DNA of 64,000 nt, from assembly GCA_963575745.1 (NCBI GenBank), contig CAUYUJ010001356.1, positions 1-64,000 on the forward strand. Reading direction: 5' to 3'. The notes below the pieces were generated by a model, which was given only the letters and a program-made list of their open reading frames with translations, was not told the origin of the DNA and did no database searches. Made by a program: the position numbers and the translations under genes. The first letter of the stretch is position 1. Each line of letters starts with the position of its first letter. This document shows, in pieces, positions 1 to 10,927 of this stretch. This DNA comes from Prorocentrum cordatum (taxonomy: Eukaryota > Sar > Dinophyceae > Prorocentrales > Prorocentraceae).

Positions 1-4
1 TGTT

Positions 5-65
<61 letters not shown>

Positions 66-74
66 GTGCGCGGC
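1..74. repeat. (TG)n microsatellite
   Basis: Nearly pure TG dinucleotides, some interrupted by C or by T runs, open the window and end around position 70. The array probably continues upstream. The Cys/Val reading frame across it is an artefact of the repeat. Confidence 0.95.
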
Positions 75-195
75 CTCCACTGTGCATGGTACCGACCCCT
101 TCGCCAGAGACAGCGCTTCGCCCACTCTAGATGGCTAAAAAGCCCGGCCACGGGCCCGTGGGCGCCGAAATGTAAGAAAAACGCTGGGGATTAGA

Positions 196-340
196 CGAGC
201 GCGTTCCACTATTCGCAAAGTAACTACTCGCAAATGGCCTGGATCCACCGTGCGGGGTCTGCGATAAGTTAAATCTAAAAAAACAGGCTTTTGCTTGGAC
301 ATTTGCGAGTAGGCACTCTGCGAGTAGTGGAACGTGCTCG
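196..340. mobile_element. MITE-like inverted-repeat element, 145 bp
   Basis: A left arm at 196-236 and a right arm at 300-340 are inverted copies of each other, matching at about 35 of 41 positions by eye. They enclose about 63 bp of unrelated sequence. No protein is encoded. No convincing target-site duplication is visible, so calling it a mobile element is inference from the palindromic shape. Confidence 0.6.
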
Positions 341-439
341 GTGAGGGACGGACAACATACCATCCTCGGAGATCGAGGGATGGTCGCCGAAGGCCGCCGC
401 CAGTGGCCGGAAAACCGCCAACGGCGCGGTCGACCGGAG

Positions 440-640
440 CAGACCTCCACCTCCACCACCACCTCCTCCTCCGTCGCCTCCTCCTCCTCCTCCTCCTCCG
501 CCTCCTCCGCCTGCTCCTCCTCCTCCTCTTCCTCCTCCCCCTTCTCCTCCCCCTCCTCCTCAACCACCTCAGCCTCCTCAACCTCCTCCTCCTACTCCTC
601 CTCCGCCTCCTCCTCCTTCTCATTATTTTCCTTCTGCTTC
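440..640. repeat. CTC/CCT polypyrimidine microsatellite
   Basis: An imperfect array of CTC/CCT triplets with scattered G. All six frames stay open across it (poly-Ser, poly-Leu, poly-Pro, poly-Glu, poly-Arg), which reflects the triplet period and not coding. Confidence 0.95.
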
Positions 641-1654
641 TTCCGCTTCTTCACATCCGCGTGCGCATCGCTTTGCCTTGGGTCCCTGGGACGGGTCTCG
701 AGTCGGCGCCCCGCCACACCCTGGGCCTCCTCGGCGTGATGGTGGAGCGGCTCCCCCCTGCGGACCCCGCTCCCTTCCCGGCTGCTGCCTCCTTGCTCTC
801 AGGCCAGCATTCGACTCGGATAATTACTGTTCTCCAGCTGATCCCTGTTCCCGCAGGCGGAGGAGGAGGACAACTGCCGTTCTTCCTAATCGGAGCCTTC
901 GTCGCGGTCGTCGTCGTCGTCCTCGTCGTCGTCGAGAGCCCATTGGGGGGTCCGACCCTCAGGCGACAGCTCGCCCGAGCGTCGCCCAGTGCCAGGCGGC
1001 GCGCAGGCACGCCGCCGCCCGGGGGCGGGTTCTGCCTGGCTCGCTCTCTGGCAGTGACCGCGCCGGGGCACGGGGCATCGCCTGCCCGAGGGGCGAGCGA
1101 GCAAGCGAGCTCCCATCCGGCTCCACGCAGAGGCCTCCCAAATGGGGTTCGGGCAGATGGGGTTGAAGGATCGCGCCGCATCGGCGATGCATCGCCGACG
1201 TCGGCGTGGAAACGTTAGGCTCGCGGGCGAGAAGAGCGTCCAGAGGGTCCTCGCATAGTGAGCAGAAGAATCCTCCTCAGAATATTTACGCCCCGACAAG
1301 CGAGGCCGTTGAGCACACGCAGCCAAGAAGGGAACCGAACAAGACAGGGCTCCTCGGTAATAAAGAGCCGAGGGCTGTCTGGCAAACGCCAACCATGGGG
1401 GTCGGGATGGTCGTTTCAACGATGAGGACAACGACGACGAGGAAGCCGAGGACGAGGACGCCGACGCCGCCGACGACGACGACGCGCGGCCGCCGCCGAC
1501 CTGCGAGGGGCCGCTGCCCCAAGCGCCGGCTGTCCCCGAGCCGGGAGGCGAGGTCCGCGCCGGTGGTCATCGCCGCCGCCGCTGGCGGCGGGGAGGGCGG
1601 ATTGCCGCCAGGGGGCCTGCGCGCACGCGCGGGCCTGCGCCCCTGGCCCAGGCC
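641..1654. other. GC-rich gene-free stretch
   Basis: No recognisable protein. It contains one copy (about 1289-1393) of a dispersed repeat also found near 5628-5706 and 15158-15236, ending in a motif resembling CAGGGCTGT...AACGCC. The rest is GC-rich sequence with open but low-complexity frames. Confidence 0.5.
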
Positions 1655-1770
1655 TGCTGCTGCTGCTGCTGCTTCTGCTGCTCCTGCTGCTCCTGCTCCT
1701 CCTCCTCCTCCTCCTCCTCCTCCTCCTCCTCCTCCTCCTCGTCCTCGTCCTCCGCCTCCTCCTCCTCTCG
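1655..1770. repeat. CTG/CTC microsatellite
   Basis: Triplet array that passes from CTG units into CTC/CCT units. The Pro-rich and Gly-rich frames over it are by-products. Confidence 0.9.
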
Positions 1771-1776
1771 GGGAGA

Positions 1777-1971
1777 CGTAAGACCCGGGTACGGGGGACT
1801 CGGAAATCCCCGACGAGGTCGTCAAAAAAATGACGAGGCCGAGCCTGCATTTTGACGAGGCCTCCCGCTGCAGACATCCCACGCAACTCCTCCTCGGCAA
1901 TCCGAGCGCGGTCGTGGTCGTCAAAAAACGATGCGAACCCGAGTCCCGGCAAAACAACGCCGGGTCTTACG
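1777..1971. mobile_element. Small element with 12-bp perfect terminal inverted repeats
   Basis: Positions 1777-1788 and 1960-1971 are perfect inverted copies (CGTAAGACCCGG). Inside the termini the arms still resemble each other: both carry GGGACTCGG and, further in, a GTC...AAAAAA block. The ~195-bp unit sits inside CTC arrays and encodes nothing. A non-autonomous DNA element is the simplest reading. Confidence 0.5.
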
Positions 1972-1989
1972 CTGCCCGATCCTCCTCCT

Positions 1990-2490
1990 CGTTTCCCCCC
2001 CCCCCCCCCACCTCCTCCTCCTCCTCCTCCTCCTCCTCTCCTCCTCCTCCTCGGTCCTCCTTCTCGTCCCTCTTCTCGTCCTCCTTCTCGTCCTCCTCCT
2101 CCTCCTCCTACCTCCTCCTTCCTCCTCGTCCTCGTCCCATCGTCCTCGTCCTCGTCCTCGTCCTCCGCCTCCTCCTTCCTCCTCCTCCTCCTCCTCCATC
2201 CTCCTCCTCTCCTCCTCCTCCTCCTCCTCCTCCTCCTCCTCCTCCTCCTCCTCCTCCCCCGCCTCCTCCCCCTCGTCGTCGTTCCTCCCTCCTCCTCCTC
2301 CTCCCTTCCTCCTCCTCCTCCTCCTCATCAACACATCACTCCTCCTAGCCTCATCCTCCTGTTCCTCCTCCGTTTCCTCCCTCCGCCTCCTCCTCCTCCT
2401 CCTCTTCCCCTCTTCCTCCTCCTCCCCTTCTTTTTCTGTTTCCTCCTCCTCCTCCTCCTCCTCCTCCTCCTCCTCCTCCTCCTCCCTGTA
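1990..2490. repeat. Long CTC/CCT microsatellite
   Basis: About 500 bp of almost uninterrupted polypyrimidine triplets with rare GTC units. The ~320-residue Arg/Glu frame on the minus strand over this and the next array is a triplet artefact. Confidence 0.95.
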
Positions 2491-2654
2491 AGGAACCCTC
2501 GGGCGTGTCGGGGGCCCTCGTACATGAGGCACGCACTGAGCATGGTGCGCACACATCGTCCGCAAAGGACGGAACGATACGGTGAAATCAAGGAGTCGGT
2601 CACGAGGCACGCACATTAGCCAGGCTACTGCCTCGGAGCCCGTCGGCTTACTCA

Positions 2655-2870
2655 GCCTCCCCTCCCCCCCCCCCCTCCTCCTCCTCCTCCTCCTCCTCCT
2701 CCTGCCTCGCTCCTCCTCCTCCTCCTCCTCCGCCCTCCTCCTCCCCTCCTCCTCCTCCTCTCCTCCTCCTCCTCCTCCTCCCCTCCTCCTCCTCCTCCTC
2801 CCCTGCCTCCTCCTCCTCCTCCTCCTGGACCTCCTCCTCTTCTTCTTCCTCCTCCTCCTCCTCCTCTGCC
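2655..2870. repeat. CTC/CCT microsatellite
   Basis: Second polypyrimidine triplet block, 165 bp after the previous one, separated by ordinary mixed sequence with no gene. Confidence 0.95.
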
Positions 2871-4135
2871 GCGCTGGGTCCAAGTCGAGGGGTGCGCGCC
2901 AAACCTGCCCAGGCCTTCGCAGAGAACACTTCGGCGCGGCAGTGCTCTGCTCTCGAGCACACCGTGCAGCAGGACATCGGGGGCGCGGCCATCAGGCAGC
3001 ACCGGAGCGGTGTGCCAGACGTGCCGCCCTGCCGTGGCGACGCGCGGGAGTGGATCCCGTTCCTGGGGATGGCGGGCGCGGGAAACGAAATGCAACAAAA
3101 AGGATTTCGAGGCGAATCCAGCGGTGGTGACGAGCGCCTCGCAGGAGGCCCGAAAAGGGGAACACGAGGGAAAGGTAGCGGACGGGTAATTACCTTTTCC
3201 TCCTCTCAGTGCCGGGCCGACGACGAGCCTCGCGGCGTGCTGAGGTCGCAGGGGGCTAGGCGCGAGCGGGCGCAATGAACCGGCCGGCATCGGTCACGCT
3301 GCGGAAGCACGTCCAGCTGCGGCCCCGGGGGATCGGCCGTCGGGGGAGCCAGCGCTTGGACGCCCGCAGTGGGTCGGAGAAAATTGGCACAATGGCCAAC
3401 AACAAGCGTTGTTCAAAACCGGCAGCGGTTGCTGTTGGGCAGGCGGCTGTGTGTCTTCACTGGATAACGTCCGCGGCGGGGCGGATAGCGAGTTCTGCTT
3501 GAAATGATCAGGAACTGCTGTTGGGCATTGCACCCATTCTTCCCGTACCCATTTCGTTCGTGCCGCATGCTCCTTCCGACGGCGGGAGCGGGCCGGCGCC
3601 ACAGCACCACATCCGGGGGAAGGCCTAGACTGCGAGGCGAGGCCCCAGCTGGCGAAGCGGTGACGGGCACGGCCATCAGAAGCCATGAGCCCCGGGAGCC
3701 GAGAGTAAAGACAGGGCAGGTTTGCGAAGGGCAACGTCATCAGAAGCAGCCCCTCACACAGAGGAGATCGGCAGCGGGAGCCAAACCAGTGCGCTGCGTC
3801 TGCAAAAGCTTGGCAACATCGAGCCGCGCAGCAGTAGCCAATTGGCGATTTGGGAAAAGCCTTGTATATTTATATCTATACATATATATATATACATACA
3901 TACATACATACATACATACATACACAGTTGGGCTCGGTTGGAGAGGACACGCAAGAGGACACCAGGCGCTTCCAAAGCCCCATTGCCACAGGAATGCAGA
4001 GGCCATACGACGCAAAATACAAGGTATTAGAGCGCCCTTGATTTGGAAGGGTCGACCACTAATCAAACAGGGCTGTCTCTGTCGTGCCACCCCCTTTCGG
4101 GCCCAATTCTGCGAATGGCAGCACCCTAGCAGGAG
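2871..4135. other. Gene-free stretch with dispersed repeats
   Basis: No supportable gene. About 3102-3209 matches 42150-42257 in the same orientation. A (TACA)n tract lies at about 3880-3930. A ~110-bp segment at about 3930-4030 resembles 6131-6240: both have GAGAGGACAC followed by GAATGCAGAG. Confidence 0.6.
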
Positions 4136-4139
4136 CCTC

Positions 4140-4345
4140 ATCCACCTCCTGCGCCCTCTCCCTTCTCCCCTCCCCCTTCTCCCATCTCCCTTCTCGCTCC
4201 TCCCTTCTCCTCCGCCTCCCGCCCACCCACCCATCCATCCATCCCTCCTCTTCCTCCGCCTCTGCCACCTCTCTCCTCCTCCTCTCTCCTCCTCCTCGGC
4301 CTCCTCCTCCTCTCTCCTCCTCCCCTCTCCTCCTCTCTCCTCCGG
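4140..4345. repeat. CTC/CCCTTCT polypyrimidine tract
   Basis: Imperfect polypyrimidine array, including CATC units near 4230 and CTCTCCTC units later. No coding evidence. Confidence 0.9.
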
Positions 4346-4940
4346 AGGGAACATCCTGCCTGCAGACTGCATCTCGACTGGACAGAGGCGCGCAGAAGCC
4401 CCCGCGCCGCCGGAGCCGCACAGGCGAAGCCAAGGGCGGCGGACACGCACGTTGTGGCCCGGGCGTGACGGCGCGCTCCACGGGAGCGCGCCGCGCGCGG
4501 GACGGGACCTCGGCGGCTCTGCTCGGCCGAAGCGGCGGGAGGGGGCCCCCCCTTGAGACAACGGCGGCTCAAATCCGCTCAAGATCGGCCCCTCGGGTTA
4601 TGCTGTCCGCATCGCACCTGAGGACCACGTCCCAGGAATAGTTTCGGGCACCCAGGAAGGTGTCGAAACAGTGTCGGACGAATCTCGCCTCCCAGGGCAC
4701 GGCACGTGAAAACCCTCCGGTTTGTGGTGTTTCCTTGGTGCTCGAAACGATTTTTGGTGATCAAGGCTAAAGTAGGTTGGCACGTCAGGACCCTCCAGCA
4801 GGGGTCGGCTACAGAGTTGGCTTGCCCCAGACTCGGTGTGCCATCGATCGAGTCTACGGCAGGTGCGTAAACATGTCGCAGATGATTCATCGATCCGCCG
4901 AGAAACTCAATTTTGGGGTGAAACACTTCGGCAGTCGAAC
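4346..4940. other. Gene-free stretch
   Basis: Mixed GC-rich sequence between two microsatellites. I see no protein homology, RNA gene or repeat copy in it. Confidence 0.4.
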
Positions 4941-4944
4941 ACCT

Positions 4945-5480
4945 GGGAGGAGGAGGAGGAGGAGGAGGAGGAGGTGGAGGAGGTGGAGGAGGGGGAGGGG
5001 GAGGCGGAGCAGGAGGAGAAAGAGGAGGAGGGAGGAGGAGGAGGGAGGAGGAGGGAGGAAAGGAGGAGGAGGAGGAGGGGAAGGAGAAGCAGGAGCAGGA
5101 GGAGGAACAGGAGGAGGCCAGGGTGGTCCCCGGCACCTCCCGGGGTCCACCCTGACTTCTTCTTCGAGGCAAGCCTGGTCTTGGCGACCCAGAGGCATCC
5201 AGGAAGCCCCCCAGGGGACGAACAACTCGCCAGAGTGCGTCGCCCCTCGCTGCTCCTCCACCTCCTCCTCCTCCTCGCCCCCCCTCGTCTTCTCATTCTC
5301 CCACTCGTCCTTCTCCTCTCCTCCTCCTCCTCCTCCTCCTCTCTCCTCCTCTTCCTCCGCCTCCTCCTCCTCCGCCTCCTCCTCCTCCCTCGCCTCCTCC
5401 TTCTCCTCCTCCTCCGCCTCCTCCTATTTGTCCCCTTCCTCCTCCTCCCCGTCGCTCCTCCTCGCTTCTTATCGTTTCCC
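4945..5480. repeat. Opposed GGA and CTC microsatellites
   Basis: A purine GGA/GAG array (4945-5120) is followed after about 130 bp by a polypyrimidine CTC array (5250-5480). Together they form a potential large hairpin. Acidic, Arg-rich and Ser-rich frames over both are artefacts. Confidence 0.9.
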
Positions 5481-5741
5481 CTCCTCGCTCCCCCTTCTGG
5501 CCAAAGCCGATGTCGCCGATGTCCAGTGGGGGGACCGATGGGGGGGGGACTTGCTCAGGTGGGGGAACATCGAGATGGAATCGGCGATACATCCAGATGG
5601 CATATGGCCAGCCTCATATAATAAGCACCCTGACACGCGAACCTTTCCTCACTACAAGCGCCAAAGGAAGGAACCGACCAGGGCAGGGGGCTGTCTAGCA
5701 ACCGCCCAGGACTGCTTCGCAAAGGCAGAACAGTCTGGGGT

Positions 5742-5885
5742 GGTGGTATTCTCTCTAGAAAGAACGCCGCCGATAGATCGGAGCTATGGTCCATATGGAG
5801 AATGCGCAGGTGATGGTGTATCCTCTCTAGAAAGAACGTCGCCGATAGATCGGAGCTATGGCCCATACGGCGAATCCGCCGAGTC
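5742..5885. repeat. Direct duplication of about 73 bp
   Basis: Two tandem copies begin near TCTCTAGAAAGAACG (about 5750 and 5823), each continuing through CGATAGATCGGAGCTATGG. They differ at a handful of positions. No gene is involved. Confidence 0.8.
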
Positions 5886-6395
5886 CTGGGCGGGGGGGGC
5901 CATCTGGCCCCCGTCGGCGATCACCGGGCGATGGGGGTCGATTCCCCTCCCGCTGGGGTCTGGCTTTCGGCCCACAACTCGGGCCGCTGGCGGCCCTTCG
6001 GGGCCACCTCTGGCACCCGCGGCACGCCCTCGACGAGGCGCAGCGGATGGAACCCTGGGCCTCGAAAGCTTTCGAGACGCTCGACCCCGCCCCTCTCCCG
6101 CCACCGCCAGCCTCTCCTGCAGCCTACAGTTGAGCCTGACTGAAGGGGGCACGCGAGAGGACACAAGACCCGTCCGAGGGCCCAGCTGCCATAAGAATGC
6201 AGAGAGCACGGGACGCTAAACACAGAGCACAGGGGCACCATGGGTTCGTAGGGCCTACGCATCAAACTCGACTGTATCCTGGGAGCCGCGCGTATGTAAG
6301 CAAAGGTATCTGGGCGCTGTCCCACCTGGCTTCGCGGAAACGCGACGGGACAAGGTAGTGTACAATTGTCCAGCCAGTTATCCAGGCGACTGGTG
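5886..6395. other. Gene-free stretch
   Basis: GC-rich to about 6130, then a ~110-bp copy of the dispersed segment also seen at 3930-4030. No gene is recognised. Confidence 0.4.
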
Positions 6396-6397
6396 CT

Positions 6398-7345
6398 GAA
6401 ACGCACACACATATACATATATATGTATATATGTATGTATATGTATATGTATATACATATGCATATATATATATATAGGTGTACAAAGGTGTGTGTAATA
6501 TGTATGTATCTGTATGTACGTATGCATGAATGCATGTATGCATGCTTGTACGGGTACACGTGCGTACATACGTGGCTATTGTGTATATACAGACAGACTG
6601 ACTGACAGACTGACTGACAGACAGACAGGCAGGCAGGCAGACAAACAGACATACCGACTGAGAGACACACAGACAGACAGACACATACGTATATACCTAC
6701 ATACATACATACATACATACATACATACATACACGATTGATGTCCCACTTACATATACTCATTCATATATAATTGCATGCATACGTACATACAAACATAC
6801 ATACATACATGCATACACGCACACATGTGTACGTATGTATGTGTGATTGTGTATGTGTGTATGTATGTATGTTCGTACATACGTACGTGCGTATGTATGT
6901 ATGTATGTTGGCATTGACATACGTACGCACGTACGCACGTAGGCATGTATGTATGCATACATGCATGTGCGACTGGATGTATGCATGCATGCGTTCACGT
7001 ACGTATGCCTGTGTGTAGGTGTATGCGTGACTGCATGCATGTATGTATGTGTATGTATGTATGTATGCATGCATGTATGTATGTATGCAAATGTGTATGC
7101 ATACATGCATGCATGCATGCATGTATGTCTGTATGTGTGTATGTATACATACATGCATGTATGTCTGTGCCATGTAAGTATACGTATACGTATGCAGTAT
7201 GCATGCATGTATGTAGGCAAGTCTGTTCACGTGTACATATGTATATGTGTACGTGTGTACGCCTGCCTATGAATGTATGTATTTCGTGCCATCCATGTTT
7301 GTACGTATGTTTGTATGTACGTACGTATGTTTGTATATTATGCAT
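6398..7345. repeat. ACAT/ATGT and CAGA microsatellite field
   Basis: About 950 bp of tetranucleotide repeats: ATAT/ATGT near 6415-6480, ACAGACTG/CAGG units at 6590-6690, ACAT at 6695-6735, and mixed ATGT/ATGC from 6770 onward. The Cys/Val/Met-rich and Tyr/His/Thr-rich frames on both strands are repeat artefacts. Confidence 0.95.
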
Positions 7346-7455
7346 TCATCTACATAGACACTCTGTGTGTGAGCCGGCCGCCATCTGGCACCAGGTGGTG
7401 GACAAACGCAACGTAGCACCGCCGTAGATACGTTCCTGGCCACGATAACCCCCGG

Positions 7456-7703
7456 CTGACCCAAAAGAAGGTCCAGCAGAAAAGGGGGTGGTGCAATATA
7501 TCTGGTGCAATATATTTGTGGGGTTGCAATAATATTGGGGATGTGCAATACATTTCCGGGCGCAAGTGTATCGCTGGACATTCGCGTGCAATACATTGGT
7601 TGCAAAACAATTCAATGCAATTTTCTGGCGCAACACATTTGCAGTACAAGTGCCCCAAATCTATTGCACCACCCCTTTTCGACGGGACCCCCTTCTGGGT
7701 CAC
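7456..7703. mobile_element. MITE-like inverted-repeat element, ~248 bp
   Basis: The arms 7456-7499 and 7659-7703 are inverted copies at roughly 85% identity by eye, each carrying AAAAGGGG(G)TGGTGCAATA. The interior holds several spaced GTGCAAT/TTGCAAT motifs. No protein is encoded. Mobility is inferred from structure only. Confidence 0.6.
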
Positions 7704-8009
7704 GGGGACCCCCTCGAGCCGTCGCTTCGGCGTCCGTGCTGTCGCACGCTGCGATGCTGCGCTCCTGACCGCGCCCGCTTGGCGGGCCCTGCCCAGCCAT
7801 AGCTGCGGTGTTTGTTTCGCTGGCCCCCTGTCCCCCGGCGCGCCGCCGAATTTGGTTTTTGGATCATGACTCGGGTCTCCGGCGGCCGTTCGGGACGATC
7901 CCGGGCCCCCCCCGGAACGCTCTCGCCAAGACGCCGCCGCCGAAACGCATCCTCAGGCTGGAAAGCTGTCGAGACTACCGACGAAAACGCCCGAGAGCCT
8001 CGAACCCGA

Positions 8010-8085
8010 ACCTTCCCCCACCCCCTCCTCCTCCTCCTCCTCCTCCTCCTCCTCCTCCTCCTCCTCCTCCTCCTCCTCCTCCCTG
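8010..8085. repeat. CTC microsatellite
   Basis: Near-perfect CTC triplets. A LINE C-terminal fragment begins shortly downstream. Confidence 0.95.
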
Positions 8086-8129
8086 ACACAGGGCGGGGTT
8101 GCACTAGGTGTGGAGGATCAGCCTCCAGA

Positions 8130-8461
8130 GCCACCACTGTTGTTTGGAGATTGACTCCGTGTTTTCAGCCCATCCACTATAATGGGGTGCTCTGGTTTAA
8201 ACCCCCTCAGGCCCCCCTCCACATAGCGGGGGGGTGCGTTCATGAATCCCATAATATGAAATTTCATGGCCCTTTAAAGCTTTGGTACTGCCGTGATTGT
8301 GCAGGTTTCGGTGCTAATCAGATTCTCAAGCTTGGTCAGCCGTGCCTCCGTAAACTAACCTCGTCTGGAATCGAGTATTTAGACCGAATCTCCCGCGGGC
8401 TGTGGCCGAAGGTCGTCAGCCGTGCAGAGCAAGCATCCCGACGTCCCACGGGCGTAATTTA
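8130..8461 (+). pseudogene. LINE C-terminal fragment with terminal zinc motif
   Basis: The frame that ends at a TAA near 8461 contains His-Glu-Ser-His, then WYCRDCAGFGANQ, then LKLGQPC. This is a H-x(n)-C-x2-C-[AG]-G-x(n)-L-x3-C arrangement. The same motif closes the minus-strand LINE frames near 8990, 20940, 37180 and 55620. In other dinoflagellate retroelements such a domain lies after RNase H, so this is the 3' end of a plus-strand LINE, truncated upstream by the CTC array. The apparent start far upstream (7812) runs through the microsatellite and is not meaningful. The zinc-binding role is inferred from Cys/His spacing. Confidence 0.6.
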
Positions 8462-8519
8462 AGGTGCAATTCTCATGCTCATATAGTTTCGTTGACTTCG
8501 TCATATGGTCATGCTCATG

Positions 8520-8710
8520 CTCATGCTCCTCCTCCTCCTCCCCCTCCTCCTCCTCCTCCCCTCCCCTCCCTCCTCCTCCTCTCCTCGCCTCCCTCCTCCT
8601 CCTCCTCCTCCCTCGTCCATCGTCCTCGTCCTCGTCTTCGCGTCCGCCCCTCCTCCTCCTCCTCCTCCTCCTCCTCCTCCTCCTCCTCCTCCTCCTCCTC
8701 CTCCTCCTCG
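8520..8710. repeat. CTC microsatellite
   Basis: Polypyrimidine triplets with GTC interruptions. It extends the minus-strand LINE frame with an artefactual poly-Gly/Glu/Arg tail. Confidence 0.95.
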
Positions 8711-8759
8711 TTTCCAGTTTCCAGTTTCGACTGATGTCTCATGTGAACACAAGCAACAG

Positions 8760-10663
8760 TTCGAACGTGAGGACAACCTCACAAGGACAGGACAAAAATT
8801 AGTCGCCCTCCTCCGACGCCCCCCCCCCGCCCCCCCTTCCCCGAGAGAAGACAGGGCCTGGGGCGGTCCTGGGCACATCACGGTGCCTGGCAGCACGCCC
8901 TTGAGCAACTTCCGCCGCTCCGAGGACTTCACCTTCGGCCTGCACGGTCCTGCCAACCTGGGCCCGACTTTGGTTGTGGCGAAGCCACCACACCTGCGGC
9001 ACCATATGACAGGGAGGTCAGGGCCGACAGTCCAACTAACCTGAAACGCATGGCCTTGGTGTGAGTCTGCACGCATCAACTTCAGATGGGTGGGATTCAC
9101 AGCCGTGCAGCCTTTCCTGGACGCGCGGCCGACACGACGGAGGCAGTGCTTGCACCTCCAGACAGAAGAAGCATTCCACCACACGAATTCATGGGGTGGG
9201 AGAGGGGGCAACTTCGGTTCGCGCTCAACCACACCTTTGCACAAAGCTCCGACTTGTTCCTGGACAGTGGGCCACTCCGTCAGGCATTTGGCCATGCCCC
9301 TAACAAGCTTCGGGTACGCCGAGAAGGCCAGACTGATTGTTTCCGACTCCGTGGTCGAAAACGAGTTTTCAATAACAGCACGTTTGGCATGATGGTCTGC
9401 AAGTCTGTTGCCTGCTATGAAAAGGGCACCCCCTTGACTTACAGCCTGGGGGTCATCTCTGTGGGCTTTCCCATGGACAAACGAAACCGAACGCTCAGGG
9501 CCAGTGACCCGACTAATCGCCCTCCAGAAATGTCCCTGGCTGCACTTGGGGCCAAACATGTGGGCAGGGCGTCCTAACAAGGCCTGGCAGCCCACATAGA
9601 GCTCAAAATATTCGAGAGCATCAGTGCTGAACACACACGCCAAGACCGCCCCCGCATGCTCCCCCGAGATCGCCGTCTGGGAGAGGGTGAAAGGGAAGCC
9701 GGCATACAACCCCCGAGTTAGAGTGCCATCGTCGGCCACCTGTACTACTGCACACCCTGCTCGGGCTAGTGTCCGCACGAGTCGAGGGTGGATACAGCTC
9801 CCATCCGAGAAGAGGCGTGCTCCTGGGGGAAAGTTGAAAGGTTCCACCGCGTCTCCCTGCTCATCAAAGAACTTGATGTTCCAATGAGGGAGGGGTGGGG
9901 TCAAATCAAGAACCGCAGCCCAACCATACGTGAAGAGGGGGTGTCCTTCTCCAGCCTCCAGCGCTTGGCGGACCATGGGGCCGAGCTCTGTACATCTAAC
10001 ATCCTGACTGCGAGTGCATGTCCAAACTCTGTGCCAAATTGTGCCAGGCCTGCCACAGTACACACATTCTTCCTCAAGCTGGAAGCCCCAACTCCGAAGT
10101 TTGACTCGAGTGGGGAGGCAGTCACAAAACACCTGGCGAAAAAGAAGGGCCTCTCGTGGACTACGGTCTAGCTTGCGGGAGGCCAGGGTCTTGCGGGCTA
10201 ACTCCCACCAAAGTCCCCTGGCCTTCAGCTCCGCCCAGCCAGGCCCTGTGTGGTTTATGTTCTTGTCCAGCGCACGCTTGATCAAAACATCTTTGAGCTG
10301 ACCAATAAAAAGTTGCCGTACATATGACGGGCTGTGTGTGGCGAGGACGATCTCAACCCCACGGCAGTCCTGGAATTTCGCAGGCCCAAGGACGTCCCAC
10401 CCAGCTTCCAAGAGCCAGAGAATGGTGTCAGAGACAGGGCCCTTGCTTTTTGAAAACCACCTCGTCGTGGGGGTTTGCTTGATGCGAGCTACAACATACT
10501 GAAAAGTTTGGCTCAAGACATCTGCAGCTAATGTGTCTTCGTGCACATGCTGCTCCACATGACCGAGGGATGCAGAGAGCATCCACCATTCCTGAGCATA
10601 TCGGGTCAGTGGCATTGCGGCAACTTCCAAAGGGTCCCTGGACCCCGACAACGACCAAACCAA
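8760..10663 (-). pseudogene. LINE pol C-terminal region: zinc motif, RNase H, terminal zinc motif
   Basis: The longest open piece of a minus-strand non-LTR retrotransposon, about 630 residues before it runs into a GGA-type tail. In order it has a helical post-RT region, a C-x2-C-x7-H-x4-C zinc motif near residues 200-220, an RNase H domain (LFSDGS with Asp287; ISGEHAGAV with Glu335; GNRLADHHA), then two further Cys-rich motifs. The last, WCRRCGGF...LAGPC, is the terminal motif shared with four other loci here. RNase H would remove the RNA template during target-primed reverse transcription. The third acidic position appears as ELYVGCQ, with Gly358 where Asp is usual, so this copy is probably inactive. 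The first Met is arbitrary, because RT sequence continues upstream in other frames. Confidence 0.8.
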
Positions 10664-10927
10664 GTCAGTAGCACCCCCCCCGGATAGCTATGCCACTGAC
10701 CATTGCTGCCGCAGATCGCAGCAGCTTCACCTGGTGTGGGGAAAATCCAACGACTTCCACCCGTAAACAAGGGCTGTTTTTTTAATTTGTCATGAACAAG
10801 CGATCACGAGGCCTGCTCTTTATATTCAAGCCCTGTAGCTTATTCCTACGCTGGTAGAACTTACGAAACCGCTTCTTTCGCACCTGGAGGTGTGAGCTGC
10901 CTCTCCTGGGCTTGCCCCCCAGAGAAA
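10664..10927 (-). pseudogene. LINE RT palm/thumb remnant, frameshifted
   Basis: Joins the RT piece above 10928 to the RNase H piece below 10663. Fragments such as KKRFRKFYQRRNK and KLLRSAAAMVSGIA are readable on the minus strand, but in different frames and with stops. The RT motif C expected near 10925-10945 is degenerate: I find no intact double Asp. This supports a dead copy. Confidence 0.55.

Noticed and set aside
1921-2883. 320-residue minus-strand frame rich in Arg and Glu
   Set aside because: It lies across CTC arrays, where every frame is open because the period is three. No non-repeat domain is present.
6378-7427. Tyr/His/Thr-rich and Cys/Val/Met-rich frames
   Set aside because: Translations of ACAT/ATGT tetranucleotide repeats on both strands.
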